NCBI RefSeq assembly: GCF_024124375.1
Contig: NZ_JAMXRZ010000020.1
Location: 1-46,071 of the forward strand
Length of the DNA stretch: 46,071 nt
Source: Klenkia sp. PcliD-1-E
GTDB taxonomy: Bacteria; Actinomycetota; Actinomycetes; Mycobacteriales; Geodermatophilaceae
Direction: 5' to 3'
A program made the position numbers and the translations under genes. Positions within the stretch are counted from its first letter, which is position 1; every line of letters starts with the position of its first letter. Positions 17,624 to 26,003 of the stretch are shown here, piece after piece. The notes under the pieces were generated by a model. The model was not told the DNA's origin and did no database searches. It saw nothing but the letters and a program-made list of their open reading frames with translations.

Positions 17624-18779
17624 CGGCCAGCTCGGCGACGTCGCCGGCCAGGTCGCGGCAGCCAGACGTCGCCGGTGCCGACCAGAGAACGTCGTCGACC
17701 TGCCCGAGGTCGCGCGCGTCCCCGCCCGGCACCCGGGCCACCAGCTTTGCGGGCTGACCCGCCAGGTCGCGAAGGGCCACGACGACGTCGCACCCACCCA
17801 GCACCCGCAACCTCGTCAGACCCGGGCTCGGGATCTCGGACACCACGCCGTCGGACACCGTCAGCTCGTGCACCACGAGCGGTCGGTAGTCGCAGTCCTG
17901 GTAGTTCATCTGGTTGACGTACGAGACCGTCACCACCCGGTCCCCGGCCCACGACCAGTCACGCACCATCTCCCCGTCCGCCGTGGGCAGCTGCACCGCG
18001 TCCCCCCGCTCTCCCAGCACGCTCAGCCGGCTGCCCGACGAGCAGGCACCCGCCGAGTACGTGGACTCCAGGACGGTCGCCCCGCCGTTGGCCGACGACT
18101 CGATCCGCAGGCCGCGGTCGACCGCCTGTCCGCTGGACAGCAGTCCGCCGCCGCTGTCGTACCGCGAGACGACGGTCGGCCCGAATCTGACCCCGCCGTC
18201 GGCCGCGAGCTGCCCCACGACCACGACCCCGTCCTCGTCGCCGAGCACGCGGTAGTCCGGTGTCCAGTCCGGATCGGGCTCGGCCACCGCGGGCGTCGGC
18301 ACCTCGGCCAGTGGCGCCAGGGTCGCTGTCCCCAGGTCGGCGTCCAGGACAACCAGCGACCCGTCGGACAGCACGGTGACCAGCTGGTTGCCCATCCCGG
18401 CCAGGCCGTGGCAGTCGGGGCAGGGCCTCTGCACCACCGACCCGTCCGCGAGCCGGACCACGCTCAGCAGCTGCGAGCCGTACTCGGCGAGCAGGGCGAC
18501 CCTGTCCGTCCCGACCGGGACGACCACCACCGGCGCGGACGGCGTCACGCGCACGTCGACCGGCACCGTGCGCGATCCGTCGGTGAACTGCACCTGGTCC
18601 CCGCTGCGAACCACGGCCACCTCACCGATCGACACCGGCCAGAACCCTGCCGCCGACGGCACCTCGTCCGGCGCCTCCGACGTACATCCGGCCAGCATGA
18701 GGACCGCGACCACCGCGGCGACCAGGAGGCGGATGCGCCCAACCCCGGACCGGCAGAATGCAGAGCCGTGCGCACCCAC
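17616..18779 (-). CDS. Lipoprotein with propeller-like repeats
   Basis: A 387-residue protein with a lipoprotein signal: basic VGRIR, hydrophobic LLVAAVVAVLMLAGC, and Cys27 in an LAGC lipobox. The mature part has repeated beta blades (VVVPVGTDRVALLAEYGS, NQLVTVLSDGSLVVLDA) and a CPDCHG pair with spaced Cys that could form disulfides. The only in-frame start before the signal is the GTG at 18779. This places its first codons opposite those of the divergent SLOG gene, with a 12-bp overlap and no room for a normal promoter between them. It is the first gene of the TIR operon. Probably a surface sensor (inference). Confidence 0.7.
   Translation of the reverse strand: MGAHGSAFCRSGVGRIRLLVAAVVAVLMLAGCTSEAPDEVPSAAGFWPVSIGEVAVVRSGDQVQFTDGSRTVPVDVRVTPSAPVVVVPVGTDRVALLAEYGSQLLSVVRLADGSVVQRPCPDCHGLAGMGNQLVTVLSDGSLVVLDADLGTATLAPLAEVPTPAVAEPDPDWTPDYRVLGDEDGVVVVGQLAADGGVRFGPTVVSRYDSGGGLLSSGQAVDRGLRIESSANGGATVLESTYSAGACSSGSRLSVLGERGDAVQLPTADGEMVRDWSWAGDRVVTVSYVNQMNYQDCDYRPLVVHELTVSDGVVSEIPSPGLTRLRVLGGCDVVVALRDLAGQPAKLVARVPGGDARDLGQVDDVLWSAPATSGCRDLAGDVAELAGA
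18754..18759 (+). promoter_or_regulatory. Possible -10 box for leaderless SLOG transcript
   Basis: CAGAAT sits eight bases before the GTG of the SLOG gene, the position expected of an actinobacterial -10 element (TANNNT) when the transcript begins at the start codon. No ribosome site is visible, consistent with leaderless translation. The first base deviates from consensus, so this is tentative. Confidence 0.25.
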
Positions 18780-19415
18780 CGGCTTCGGCAGCCCGCGGCA
18801 CCGGCCGATGCCGTGGTCGCCCTTGGCCTGCCCACCGGCGTGCCGGTGCTCGTGGTCGTCGGCGGGGCCGGCGGGGTCGACGCCGCCGACGCCGCCGAGA
18901 TCGACCGCTTGGTCGCCGAGGTCGTGCTGCCGGCCGTGCGGGCCTGCGGGGCGTCGATCGTGGACGGCGGCACCGACAGCGGCGTCATGCGCAGCATCGG
19001 CCGGGCGGCGTCTGTGTCGGGCTGGACCGGGCCGCTGGTCGGGGTCGCAGTCGGGGCACTCGTTGGTGTCGGACGCGTCCCGCTCGAGCCGCACCACACC
19101 CACGTGGTGCTCGTCGACGGGGACGACTGGGGGGACGAGACGGTGCCGTTGGCCGACGTCGCCGGCGCCATTGCCGTCAGTGCCCCCACCGCCACCCTCC
19201 TGCTCAACGGCGGGCCGGTTAGCCGGGACGACGTCGCCCAGAGCCGGCTGCGGGGTCGGACCGTGCTCGTCGCCGGCAGCACCGGCCGGCTGGCCCGGGA
19301 GCTGGCTGCCGCCCCTCCTGCCGGGACGCTCGTGCTGCCCACCGACCCGGTCGAGCAACGCGGCTTGCTCGAACGGGTTCTGACCCACGGTTCTCATCGC
19401 CTGCGCACCTCGTAG
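18768..19415 (+). CDS. SLOG-family (LSDAT, prokaryotic) nucleotide-ligand sensor
   Basis: A 215-residue Rossmann-like protein. It shows VPVLVVVGGAGGVD (residues 25-38), then VVLPAVRACGASIVDGGTDS with the GGT/SGVM ligand loop at 67-74, and PLVGVAVG. HHTHVVLVDGDDWGDE and LLLNGG follow. This matches the LSDAT branch of the SLOG superfamily, predicted to bind nucleotide-derived ligands such as NAD or ADP-ribose species in conflict systems (Burroughs and colleagues' classification, from memory). It is the only plus-strand gene of the cassette: it diverges from the TIR operon with a 12-bp overlap and converges on the RyR gene with a 22-bp overlap. The location suggests a ligand link between TIR activity and the RyR protein. 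Confidence 0.7.
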   Translation: MRTHRLRQPAAPADAVVALGLPTGVPVLVVVGGAGGVDAADAAEIDRLVAEVVLPAVRACGASIVDGGTDSGVMRSIGRAASVSGWTGPLVGVAVGALVGVGRVPLEPHHTHVVLVDGDDWGDETVPLADVAGAIAVSAPTATLLLNGGPVSRDDVAQSRLRGRTVLVAGSTGRLARELAAAPPAGTLVLPTDPVEQRGLLERVLTHGSHRLRTS

Positions 19416-20986
19416 CCCAAGACGGCCGGCAACGCCGCCGCCGCGCCGCGCACCAGGGTGCGGTTCCGCTCCTGCTGCGCGTCGGTGAGGTCGCTCCAGG
19501 GCTGGTCGAACTCGCTGCCCTCGCGCGGAACCCGCTGCGGTGGCCCGTCGCCCTCGCGGTAGGTCCGCCGCAGCCAGTCCTCGTGCTCGGCGGCGGCCAG
19601 GGAGGTCACCTCGTCGTGGGTGAACGACGGTGCCGCCGGTCGGCCGTCGACCCGGACCAGCACGAAGCCGTGGTCGGCGAGGTTGCGGGGCAGGAACCGG
19701 CCGGCCGCCACCGAGCTCTGCCCGGCCCGCCCGGCCGGCGACCACGCCTCCTTCGAGGCGAAGGCGAGGCTGTAGACGCTGTGGAACATCCGGCCCCACC
19801 GCACCGCCGTGCTCTCGAACACCAGGTCCGGGTCCCAGGCCGTCGCGCGCGGGTCCACCACCGCCACCAGCTCGCGCTGGGCCGCCGGCAGCAGGCTCGC
19901 GCTGGTGACCGTGATCATGCGCCGCGGGTCCTGCATGCCGCGCCGCACCGCCCGCAGCGCCCGCGCTGCGACGTCCGCGGCGTCGGCACCCACCACCACG
20001 CGAAACGTGGCGTCGGGCCACCCATTGCCGTCGCCGTCGACGTCGAGCAACGGGCGCACCCGCGGCACCGGCCGGGCGTGCTCGTCCAGCAGGAACGACC
20101 GGGCCCAGCTCAGCCGGCACACCCACCGCTGCACGGTCTCGGTCAGTTCGCCGGCGTCCCCGTCGACGACCACGGTGCCCGAGCCCGCGGCCAGCAGGGC
20201 CGGGTCCGCGCGCAGCAGCCGCTCCAGCTCCTGCGCCACCCTGCCGGCGGTGTTCTCCGCCGGGCAGGTGACCAGCAGGCCCTCGACCAACTGCGCGTCG
20301 ATCTCGGCCGGCCGCAGCTCATCGACCAGCGCAGCCCGGGCGATCACCGCGACGACGGGGGCCTCCGCGCGGTTGCCCAAGCTGAGGCGCCGGGCCAGCT
20401 CCAGCGTGGCTGCGTCGTCCTCCCCGGCGACGACGATCTGCCCGCCGCGCTCGCACAGGCCGGCGACGACCTCGTCGGACAGGGCGTCGAGGTCGGCCAC
20501 CTGCACGTCCGCCCGCCCCCGCGAGGCCACCGCCGCCGGGGTGCGCTCGGTGGCGGTGACCAGCAGCAGCTCCCCGGGTCCGGCGGGGAGGTGCCGACGG
20601 ACGAGCTCGGCGGCCGGAACGCCGCTCCCGACCACCACCAGCCTGGTGCCCGAGCGACGCGCCCGGTACCGCTGCCGGGCCCGGGACGTCGAGGCGAACA
20701 CCGCGGTGAGGGCGGCCACGAACGTGAGGGCCAGTGCCGCTACGCCGAGCGCGGCCATCAGCGGGGTCGGCGAATCCGGCTGCCCCTGGACGGGCAGGTA
20801 GTTGCCGGCGAAGAGGCCGGTCGCACCGTAGACCCGCGAGAGCCACGAAGACCGCGGGGCCTCGACCGAGATGGTGACTATGGCCGCCATGAGCACGATC
20901 CCGGCCGGCACCCCGACCAGCACGACACCGCGCTCCTCGACGGAGCGCCAGAAGGGCCGCCGGGGGACGGCGGGCGCCCGGCTCAC
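19394..20986 (-). CDS. Two-TM / TrkA-N-like Rossmann / RyR-domain protein
   Basis: A 530-residue membrane protein. Membrane segments lie at 20-40 and 77-99. A Rossmann domain starts at 114 (RLVVVGSGVPAAELVRRHL), resembling TrkA-N/KTN nucleotide-binding units, and a second similar unit appears in the middle (FRVVVGADAADVAARALRAV). The C-terminus, about 453-525, is RyR-like: AAAEHEDWLRRTYREG, FDQPWSDLTDAQQERNRTLV. Published surveys of nucleotide-centred conflict systems describe RyR domains fused to TM and TrkA modules. No K+ selectivity signature is seen between the TM segments, so an ion channel is possible but unproven. The start overlaps the PASTA gene stop (ATGA), so the two are co-translated. 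Confidence 0.65.
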   Translation of the reverse strand: MSRAPAVPRRPFWRSVEERGVVLVGVPAGIVLMAAIVTISVEAPRSSWLSRVYGATGLFAGNYLPVQGQPDSPTPLMAALGVAALALTFVAALTAVFASTSRARQRYRARRSGTRLVVVGSGVPAAELVRRHLPAGPGELLLVTATERTPAAVASRGRADVQVADLDALSDEVVAGLCERGGQIVVAGEDDAATLELARRLSLGNRAEAPVVAVIARAALVDELRPAEIDAQLVEGLLVTCPAENTAGRVAQELERLLRADPALLAAGSGTVVVDGDAGELTETVQRWVCRLSWARSFLLDEHARPVPRVRPLLDVDGDGNGWPDATFRVVVGADAADVAARALRAVRRGMQDPRRMITVTSASLLPAAQRELVAVVDPRATAWDPDLVFESTAVRWGRMFHSVYSLAFASKEAWSPAGRAGQSSVAAGRFLPRNLADHGFVLVRVDGRPAAPSFTHDEVTSLAAAEHEDWLRRTYREGDGPPQRVPREGSEFDQPWSDLTDAQQERNRTLVRGAAAALPAVLGYEVRRR

Positions 20987-21624
20987 GAAGAACCGCCCGT
21001 GGTGCGGCGTCCCCGGCGGAGGACCAGCACGCCCGTGCCGACGACGCTAACCCCTGCCCCGGCGAGCACGAGGCCACCCCACGGCGACCGTCGTCCGACG
21101 TCCAGCACTGTGGCTGTGACGAGGTACTGAAAGTCGCCGGCGAAGCCTTCGGCCAGCACGGCGACGAGCGCGGGCACCTCGCCGGGCACGGCGACGGACA
21201 ACGTGACCGGCGACGCTGCGCTCGTGCCGCCCACGGGATCCTGGCCCACTACCGTGCCCCCGGGAGAAGCCGACGACACCTCAACCACGGTCACCGGCGA
21301 CGGGTTCAGGCCGGCGTAGGCGACCGCCTGCTGGGCCGCGGCCAGGGCCAACCCCCGGACGTCGGGTAGCCGGGAAGCACCGCCGGTGTCGTCGGCCGGT
21401 GCGGCGACGACGTCCACCTCGACCGGCGCGTCGGCGGAGGGTGCGACCACCGATCGCCCGGCACAGCCGAGCCCGGCACCCAACACCAGCACGCCGACCG
21501 CCAGCAGGACCATCCCGGCGGCGGCCCACCGCGTGCGCCGCTGGCCCACTAAGCGCCGAACCCGCGCCAGGAGGACAAGCGCCTGCGCGGACACCCGTCC
21601 CCGTGGCTGTTGCCCCTGCGCCAT
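20983..21624 (-). CDS. Two-TM protein with extracellular PASTA domain
   Basis: A 213-residue protein. I chose the ATG at 21624 because GGGGG lies about six bases upstream; a TTG 48 bases earlier is less likely. TM1 spans residues 33-52 and TM2 182-203. Between them, residues 86-147 read LPDVRGLALAAAQQAVAYAG and GTVVGQDPVGGT, a standard PASTA domain that in kinases and PBPs senses peptidoglycan or beta-lactam-like ligands. There is no kinase or transglycosylase domain, so this is a stand-alone PASTA sensor, coupled by ATGA overlap to the TM-RyR gene. It may tell the RyR/TIR module about the state of the cell wall (inference). Confidence 0.7.
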   Translation of the reverse strand: MAQGQQPRGRVSAQALVLLARVRRLVGQRRTRWAAAGMVLLAVGVLVLGAGLGCAGRSVVAPSADAPVEVDVVAAPADDTGGASRLPDVRGLALAAAQQAVAYAGLNPSPVTVVEVSSASPGGTVVGQDPVGGTSAASPVTLSVAVPGEVPALVAVLAEGFAGDFQYLVTATVLDVGRRSPWGGLVLAGAGVSVVGTGVLVLRRGRRTTGGSS

Positions 21625-22428
21625 CGATGCCCCCGCAACGTCGAGCCAGCTGCGGGGTACTAAACCCGGCAAGCTTTGACCGAGGCGGAACCAGTGGGTC
21701 CGTTTCCCGAATCGTTATGCAGGCCCTACCTGCCGGCAGTACCGCCGAACGGCCCCCTGAAGGGCGGCCCATCACAGGAGAGGGACGGTCGTGACGTCCT
21801 CGACGGATTCCGTCCGCACCCGGGCCAGCGCCCGGGCCCACTCATTCGCCGCTACCAGGTCGTCGTCGTCATGCAGCCCGGCTGCGGCTTCATCAAGAGA
21901 CCGTCGTCGGGCCCGTCGCCGCACACCGGCCGGCGGAAGTCCGGCTCTACAGCACCGTGCCGCGCTCGACATCACGGGGCGGCACCGATGCGTCTCCCAC
22001 TCGGTCGCAGGTTTCGCGCTGCTGCGTACTCCCCCCCGCCGAGGGTCGGACGTCGTCCTCCGCAGCACGTGCCGAGCCGCGCACAGGAGTTCCTCCTCAC
22101 GGACGACGACGTCGGGGTGGCGGTCCAGCTACGGCCCGGTCAGGTGCACCCCTCGTCCTGCAGTGGGACGAGCACTGAGGGTCTATAACGCGGGGAGCGC
22201 CGAGCTGGCCGAGACGTACATGTTCGCCCACGTCACCTCCGGGTCTGACGAGAGCACCGCCCTTGCCGCAGACTGGCGGTCATCGACCTGTTGACCGCTA
22301 ACGAGTCACGCCGACGCTGACCAGCCCTGGGTGACGGGTCCAGGACGCGTATCTCCCGCCACGAGATTTCACCACGTCGCTCGCAGCGACTCGATGAACA
22401 CTGGTTGAGAAGCGGGCTCGCTGAATCC
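21625..22428. other. Gap without a convincing gene
   Basis: About 800 bases upstream of the PASTA operon and ending at repeat copy C. Several frames are open because of high GC, but none has convincing composition plus a ribosome site. A plus segment near 22082 reads AQEFLLTDDDVGVAVQLRPG and may be a relic. The promoter of the PASTA operon should lie close to 21650; I see no clear -10/-35 pair. Confidence 0.4.
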
Positions 22429-22533
22429 TCTTGACACGTGCTGGTCCAGCAGAGTCCCAAGAAGCAACGCCAGCGGGTCCCGGCTGAGCAGCGCGTCCGC
22501 GCTGGGGTCCTGAGTGATCCGGATGGTCGGCAC
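22429..22533 (-). repeat. Repeat copy C: 5' fragment of an HhH-GPD repair gene
   Basis: Minus-strand translation from GTG 22533 is MPTIRITQDPSADALLSR then [15 protein letters not shown] and SRG. By eye there are nine mismatches to copy B over 105 bp and no gap. Weaker similarity extends upstream of the start to about 22600, and an in-frame GTG at 22566 could extend the coding part. This copy is the boundary between the TIR/SLOG cassette and the Ter cluster. Confidence 0.8.
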
Positions 22534-22674
22534 GGCGGCAGTCTGCGCCACGTCGACAAACACCACAGGCGACCGAGAGCACCATCCGCTGACAACGCCG
22601 CTTCGCTACCCCCATCTGAGCGGATCGGTCCATTTCGCGCCTCAGGAAGGTGCCCGGATTACCGGGTCAAGCTC

Positions 22675-23511
22675 CTAGCCGCCCGATCCAGAGGGCAGCT
22701 GCCTCCCCAATTCGCTGGATCGGTCGGCAAACCAACCCAGGATGTCCTCGCTTGCCGCGATCCCCCGCGTCCCCAGCGCCGTCACGTGAGGCCGGATCCA
22801 GCCGGCGTCGGCGAGCTCGCCGTGCCCAGGCCGCACCGCCAGCGTGGCGTGCTCGAGCAGGTCGGTGTCCAGTAACGAATCCCCCGCCGCCAGCACCACC
22901 TGTGCGTCGGCCCGCCCCGCCACCTCGGCCACCGCCGCCGACTTCGTCAGCACCGTGGGCACGACGTACAGCTTGCGCCCCTGTAGTGACACCCCCCAGC
23001 CGGCGGCGGCGGCCCACGTCCGCAGCTCGGAGAGGCGGTGCTCGGCGAACGCGGGCCGGTCGACGACGGCGTAGCAGAACAGGCCCGGCACGGCGTACTG
23101 CCGGGCGCCCGGGTCGTCGGCGCACGCCCGGGCGAGCGCCGCGCGGGCCTCGTCGATGCCGGCGACGGCGTCCAGCGCGGCGCGGACCCGCGCACTCCAG
23201 GCGGGGTCGGGCTCGCCGTCGACGAGCAGCACGCCGCCATTGGCGGCTACCGCCCACCGGGCGGGGGGGCCAGGCAGCTGCACCCGGGCCAGCTGGGCCG
23301 GTGTGCGAGTGGTCACCGGCACGACGCATCGCTGCGCCGCAAGGGCCGCCCACCGGGCCGCGGCCAGCTCGGTGACGTAGGAGACCACCCGCCCGTCGAG
23401 ACGCTCGACCACCACCCACGGCCGTTCACCGGGGCGGGGGTCGCCGGCGGCGGCGAGCGAGTAGATGAGCGTGCGATCAAGGTCCGTGGCGACCAGCACC
23501 CCGTCGCTCAT
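22675..23511 (-). CDS. HAD-family phosphatase of the Ter operon
   Basis: A 278-residue HAD hydrolase. Motif I is VATDLDRTLIY, with Asp9 and Asp11 as nucleophile and acid. VPVTTRTPAQL gives the motif II Thr, KSAAVAEVAGR the motif III Lys, and LAAGDSLLDTDLLEHA the motif IV acids. A cap domain lies between motifs II and III, as in the Cof/sucrose-phosphatase type. In published analyses of Ter systems, a HAD phosphatase belongs to the enzyme set proposed to make a nucleoside-like metabolite together with a phosphoribosyltransferase and an HpcH-like lyase. Its ATG overlaps the stop of the preceding gene. It is the last gene of the Ter run on this strand. Confidence 0.8.
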   Translation of the reverse strand: MSDGVLVATDLDRTLIYSLAAAGDPRPGERPWVVVERLDGRVVSYVTELAAARWAALAAQRCVVPVTTRTPAQLARVQLPGPPARWAVAANGGVLLVDGEPDPAWSARVRAALDAVAGIDEARAALARACADDPGARQYAVPGLFCYAVVDRPAFAEHRLSELRTWAAAAGWGVSLQGRKLYVVPTVLTKSAAVAEVAGRADAQVVLAAGDSLLDTDLLEHATLAVRPGHGELADAGWIRPHVTALGTRGIAASEDILGWFADRSSELGRQLPSGSGG

Positions 23512-26003
23512 GCGTCGCCCCGGCCGGGCTGGATGAGACCCATGCAGGAGAAGGGCATATCCGGGCGCTCCTCGACCGTCACCCCGCGGTCGGCGGCCAA
23601 GTGCAACACGTGGCTCAGCTCGCCCTCGGCGCCGGGCCGCACCAACACCCGCCAGGGCACGCGACGCAGCAGCACCCGGGTGGTCTCCCCCACCCCGGGC
23701 TTGACCAGGTTGAGGTCGTTGACGCCGAAGGCCGCCGCGACTTCCTCGACCGCTCCCCACCCGGCCCAGGTGGGGGTGCGGTCGACCGGGACGGCGACCT
23801 GCTGGGCAACCTCGTCGGCTGCGGCGTCGAAGCAGGCCGACACAGTGTCCAGGAACCGGCCCGAGACGTCCTGAGCGGCGAGCTCCCGGTAGAACTTGGC
23901 GCCGTGGTAGCCGCCGGGCGGCACCAGGTCAGCCCGCAGCACGGTACGTGACACCAGCCCCGAGACCGTTGAATTGAGGCAGGCCGACGGGATCAAGAAG
24001 TCTTCTCGCGTGCCGAAGAGGTTGGTGCAGCCTCCGGGGTCGGCTACGACGGCGAGGTCGGCGGTGAACCCGCGCGGCTGCTCGGCCTCGGCGGTGGCCA
24101 CCGCGGCCTGAAGCTCGCGGGTGATGGCGCCCTTGCCGGTCCAGCCGTCGACGAAGACGACATCGGCCGGGTCGTGGTGCGCGGCCAGGTGGTCCAGGGC
24201 CCGGGGGTCGAGACCGCGCCCGCGCACGATCGAGACGGCCAGGTGCGGCAGGTCGAGCCCGCGCCGTGCGGCCCACCGATGCACGAGCACACCGATTGGA
24301 GTACCGGCCCGGGCCAGCGACACCAGCACCGGCGGGCGGGCGCGACCGGCGATAAGCCGCTCGGTGACGACGCCAACGGCCACAGCCAGCCGGGCGGCGG
24401 AGGAGGCCAGGCCCTGCTCGAACAGCTCGAGGTAGGCAGGCCCGGGCTGGTACTCCACCGGCAGAGACTCGCTGTAGTGCGCGCGGCCGGACTGGATGGC
24501 GGCCTCGCGGCTCTCGATCGTGGCCTCGAGCGGCACGTCGCTGAGGTCGGTGAGCAGCCAGCCAACCTCGTCGGGGGCATAGGAGCCGAAGTTGGGGCCG
24601 CGCAGCGGGTCGGGGGTGGGCCGGTGGCTGGGCACGGTGAGCACGACCAGCGGACCGTCGACCGCCGCCCCGAGCACCCGGGGCAGTGCGGTGGGGCCGT
24701 CGCCCCATGCGCGGCTGGCGTCATCGACCACCAGCACGGCGGCGTCGAACCCGTGCCCGCCGGCGGGCGCGGCGATGTTGTAGGCGAACCGCGGGCCGGG
24801 TCCGTCAGCCGGGAGGTCGTGGTCGGCGAACCGCAGGGCCGTGCGGACGGCGTAGCCGGGCTCGTCGACCGGCAGCACCGGCGATCGGGTGGTGCTGGAG
24901 ACCCGGACGTCGAGCCCCCGCCCGGCCAGCTCGGCGGCGACCCGCAGAGGCAGGTGCATGAGCTCTTCTGTACCCAGCACCAGCACCCGACCGGGGTCCG
25001 GGCCCAGTGCGGACCGCACCTGGTCGGCCAGGCCGGGCAGCGCCCCGTCGAGCGCGGCCCGATGCCTGGCTGCGAACCCGTGCCGTCCGCCGTCCCGAAA
25101 GCCGTGAGGGACCACGGCCGCCACCTCGATCGGCGGGGCACCCGACGGGCCCAGCGGGTCGGCGACGGGTGCCGAGTGGTCGGCGAGCAGGCCGGCGCCG
25201 CGAGCCAGGACGTCGTCGGGCAACTCCACCACGCCGGTGGCCAGGGCGACGACGTCGACCTCGATGCCCAGCTCGACGGCGAAGTGGTGCAACTGGGCGC
25301 GGGCGTCGTCGGTGCGGAGATCGACCAGGCCGGCGACCACCCAGCGGCGCCGGGGCGCGAGGGCCTGCAGACCCCGGATGGTGTCCATGACCGTCGCCCC
25401 GGTGGACAGCTCGTCGTCGACGAGCACAACGGGACGGTCGCTGGTCAGCAGCCGGGGGTCCTCGGGCAGCAGCAGATGCCCGGTCGCGTGCGAGTGCGCC
25501 TCCTCGAACGTGCCGGTCGGGGTGGTGCCCACCGGCCGGCGGGTCGAGTGCAGCACGTCGGCGCTGAGGGCGTCGCCCACTAGGTGCCCGAGCCCGGTCG
25601 CCGTCTCGGCGTAGCCGAGAACCAGCACGTCGGCCGGCGGGTCGGCCGGTGCACCGACCAACTCGACGAGGGCGTCGGCGGCCTCGGCTGCGGCATCGCC
25701 GTCCCCGCGCAGCGCCCGGGCCAGCAGGTCGCCACCCGCGGTGCCGACGCCGGTGTCCACTCCGGCCAACCGGTCGGCCACCAGCCGGCCCAGCAGCAGG
25801 CCTGCCCCCCGCGCGAGGTCGGGGTCGACCGGCACGTGCTTGCCCAGCACGGTGCTCACCAACAGGTGGACGCGGCGAGGGTTGACCCGCACGGCTAGCC
25901 CGACGAGGTCGCGCACCTTCAAGTCACCGGCCGCAGCCGTCGTCCGCACCTTCACGTCGAGCCGGCCGGCGACCCAGTCGCCGGCCCAGGAGTGCGCGCT
26001 CAC
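23508..26003 (-). CDS. PRTase-TRSP-StiP-PELOTA fusion of the Ter operon
   Basis: An 831-residue fusion. Residues 25-240 form a phosphoribosyltransferase, with the PRPP loop VVLVDDELSTGAT near 190-203. A TRSP-like region runs to about 480. Residues 495-760 match the StiP family, with SGRAHYSESLPVEYQPGP, VSLARAGTPIGVL, FVDGWTGKGAI and the highly conserved FGTREDFLIPSACLNSTVS. The end, about 765-831, resembles the PELOTA-type RNA-binding domain (RVLLRRVPWRVLVRPG). In many Ter clusters PRTase-TRSP and StiP are separate genes; here they are joined with no frame break. The GTG at 26003 overlaps the upstream stop. The proposed role is synthesis or attachment of a ribosylated metabolite; the reaction is unproven. 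Confidence 0.8.
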   Translation of the reverse strand: MSAHSWAGDWVAGRLDVKVRTTAAAGDLKVRDLVGLAVRVNPRRVHLLVSTVLGKHVPVDPDLARGAGLLLGRLVADRLAGVDTGVGTAGGDLLARALRGDGDAAAEAADALVELVGAPADPPADVLVLGYAETATGLGHLVGDALSADVLHSTRRPVGTTPTGTFEEAHSHATGHLLLPEDPRLLTSDRPVVLVDDELSTGATVMDTIRGLQALAPRRRWVVAGLVDLRTDDARAQLHHFAVELGIEVDVVALATGVVELPDDVLARGAGLLADHSAPVADPLGPSGAPPIEVAAVVPHGFRDGGRHGFAARHRAALDGALPGLADQVRSALGPDPGRVLVLGTEELMHLPLRVAAELAGRGLDVRVSSTTRSPVLPVDEPGYAVRTALRFADHDLPADGPGPRFAYNIAAPAGGHGFDAAVLVVDDASRAWGDGPTALPRVLGAAVDGPLVVLTVPSHRPTPDPLRGPNFGSYAPDEVGWLLTDLSDVPLEATIESREAAIQSGRAHYSESLPVEYQPGPAYLELFEQGLASSAARLAVAVGVVTERLIAGRARPPVLVSLARAGTPIGVLVHRWAARRGLDLPHLAVSIVRGRGLDPRALDHLAAHHDPADVVFVDGWTGKGAITRELQAAVATAEAEQPRGFTADLAVVADPGGCTNLFGTREDFLIPSACLNSTVSGLVSRTVLRADLVPPGGYHGAKFYRELAAQDVSGRFLDTVSACFDAAADEVAQQVAVPVDRTPTWAGWGAVEEVAAAFGVNDLNLVKPGVGETTRVLLRRVPWRVLVRPGAEGELSHVLHLAADRGVTVEERPDMPFSCMGLIQPGRGDA

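Noticed and set aside
17574-18767. Long plus-strand open frame continuing upstream of the SLOG gene
   Set aside because: The upstream part is the shadow of the lipoprotein and TIR genes, with low-complexity His/Arg/Gln/Pro-rich composition. Only the part from 18768 has domain motifs.
18780-20126. Minus-strand extension of the lipoprotein frame by 449 codons
   Set aside because: It runs antisense to SLOG and out of frame over the RyR gene. Its composition is Gly/Arg-rich shadow, and a lipoprotein signal must be at the N-terminus.
20860-20980. K+ channel identity for the two-TM RyR protein
   Set aside because: No TVGYG-type selectivity filter lies between the two membrane segments, so I did not call it a potassium channel.
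21676-22294. Open frames in the gap left of repeat copy C
   Set aside because: None has a ribosome site, motif or normal residue composition, and they overlap each other in several frames. At most relics.
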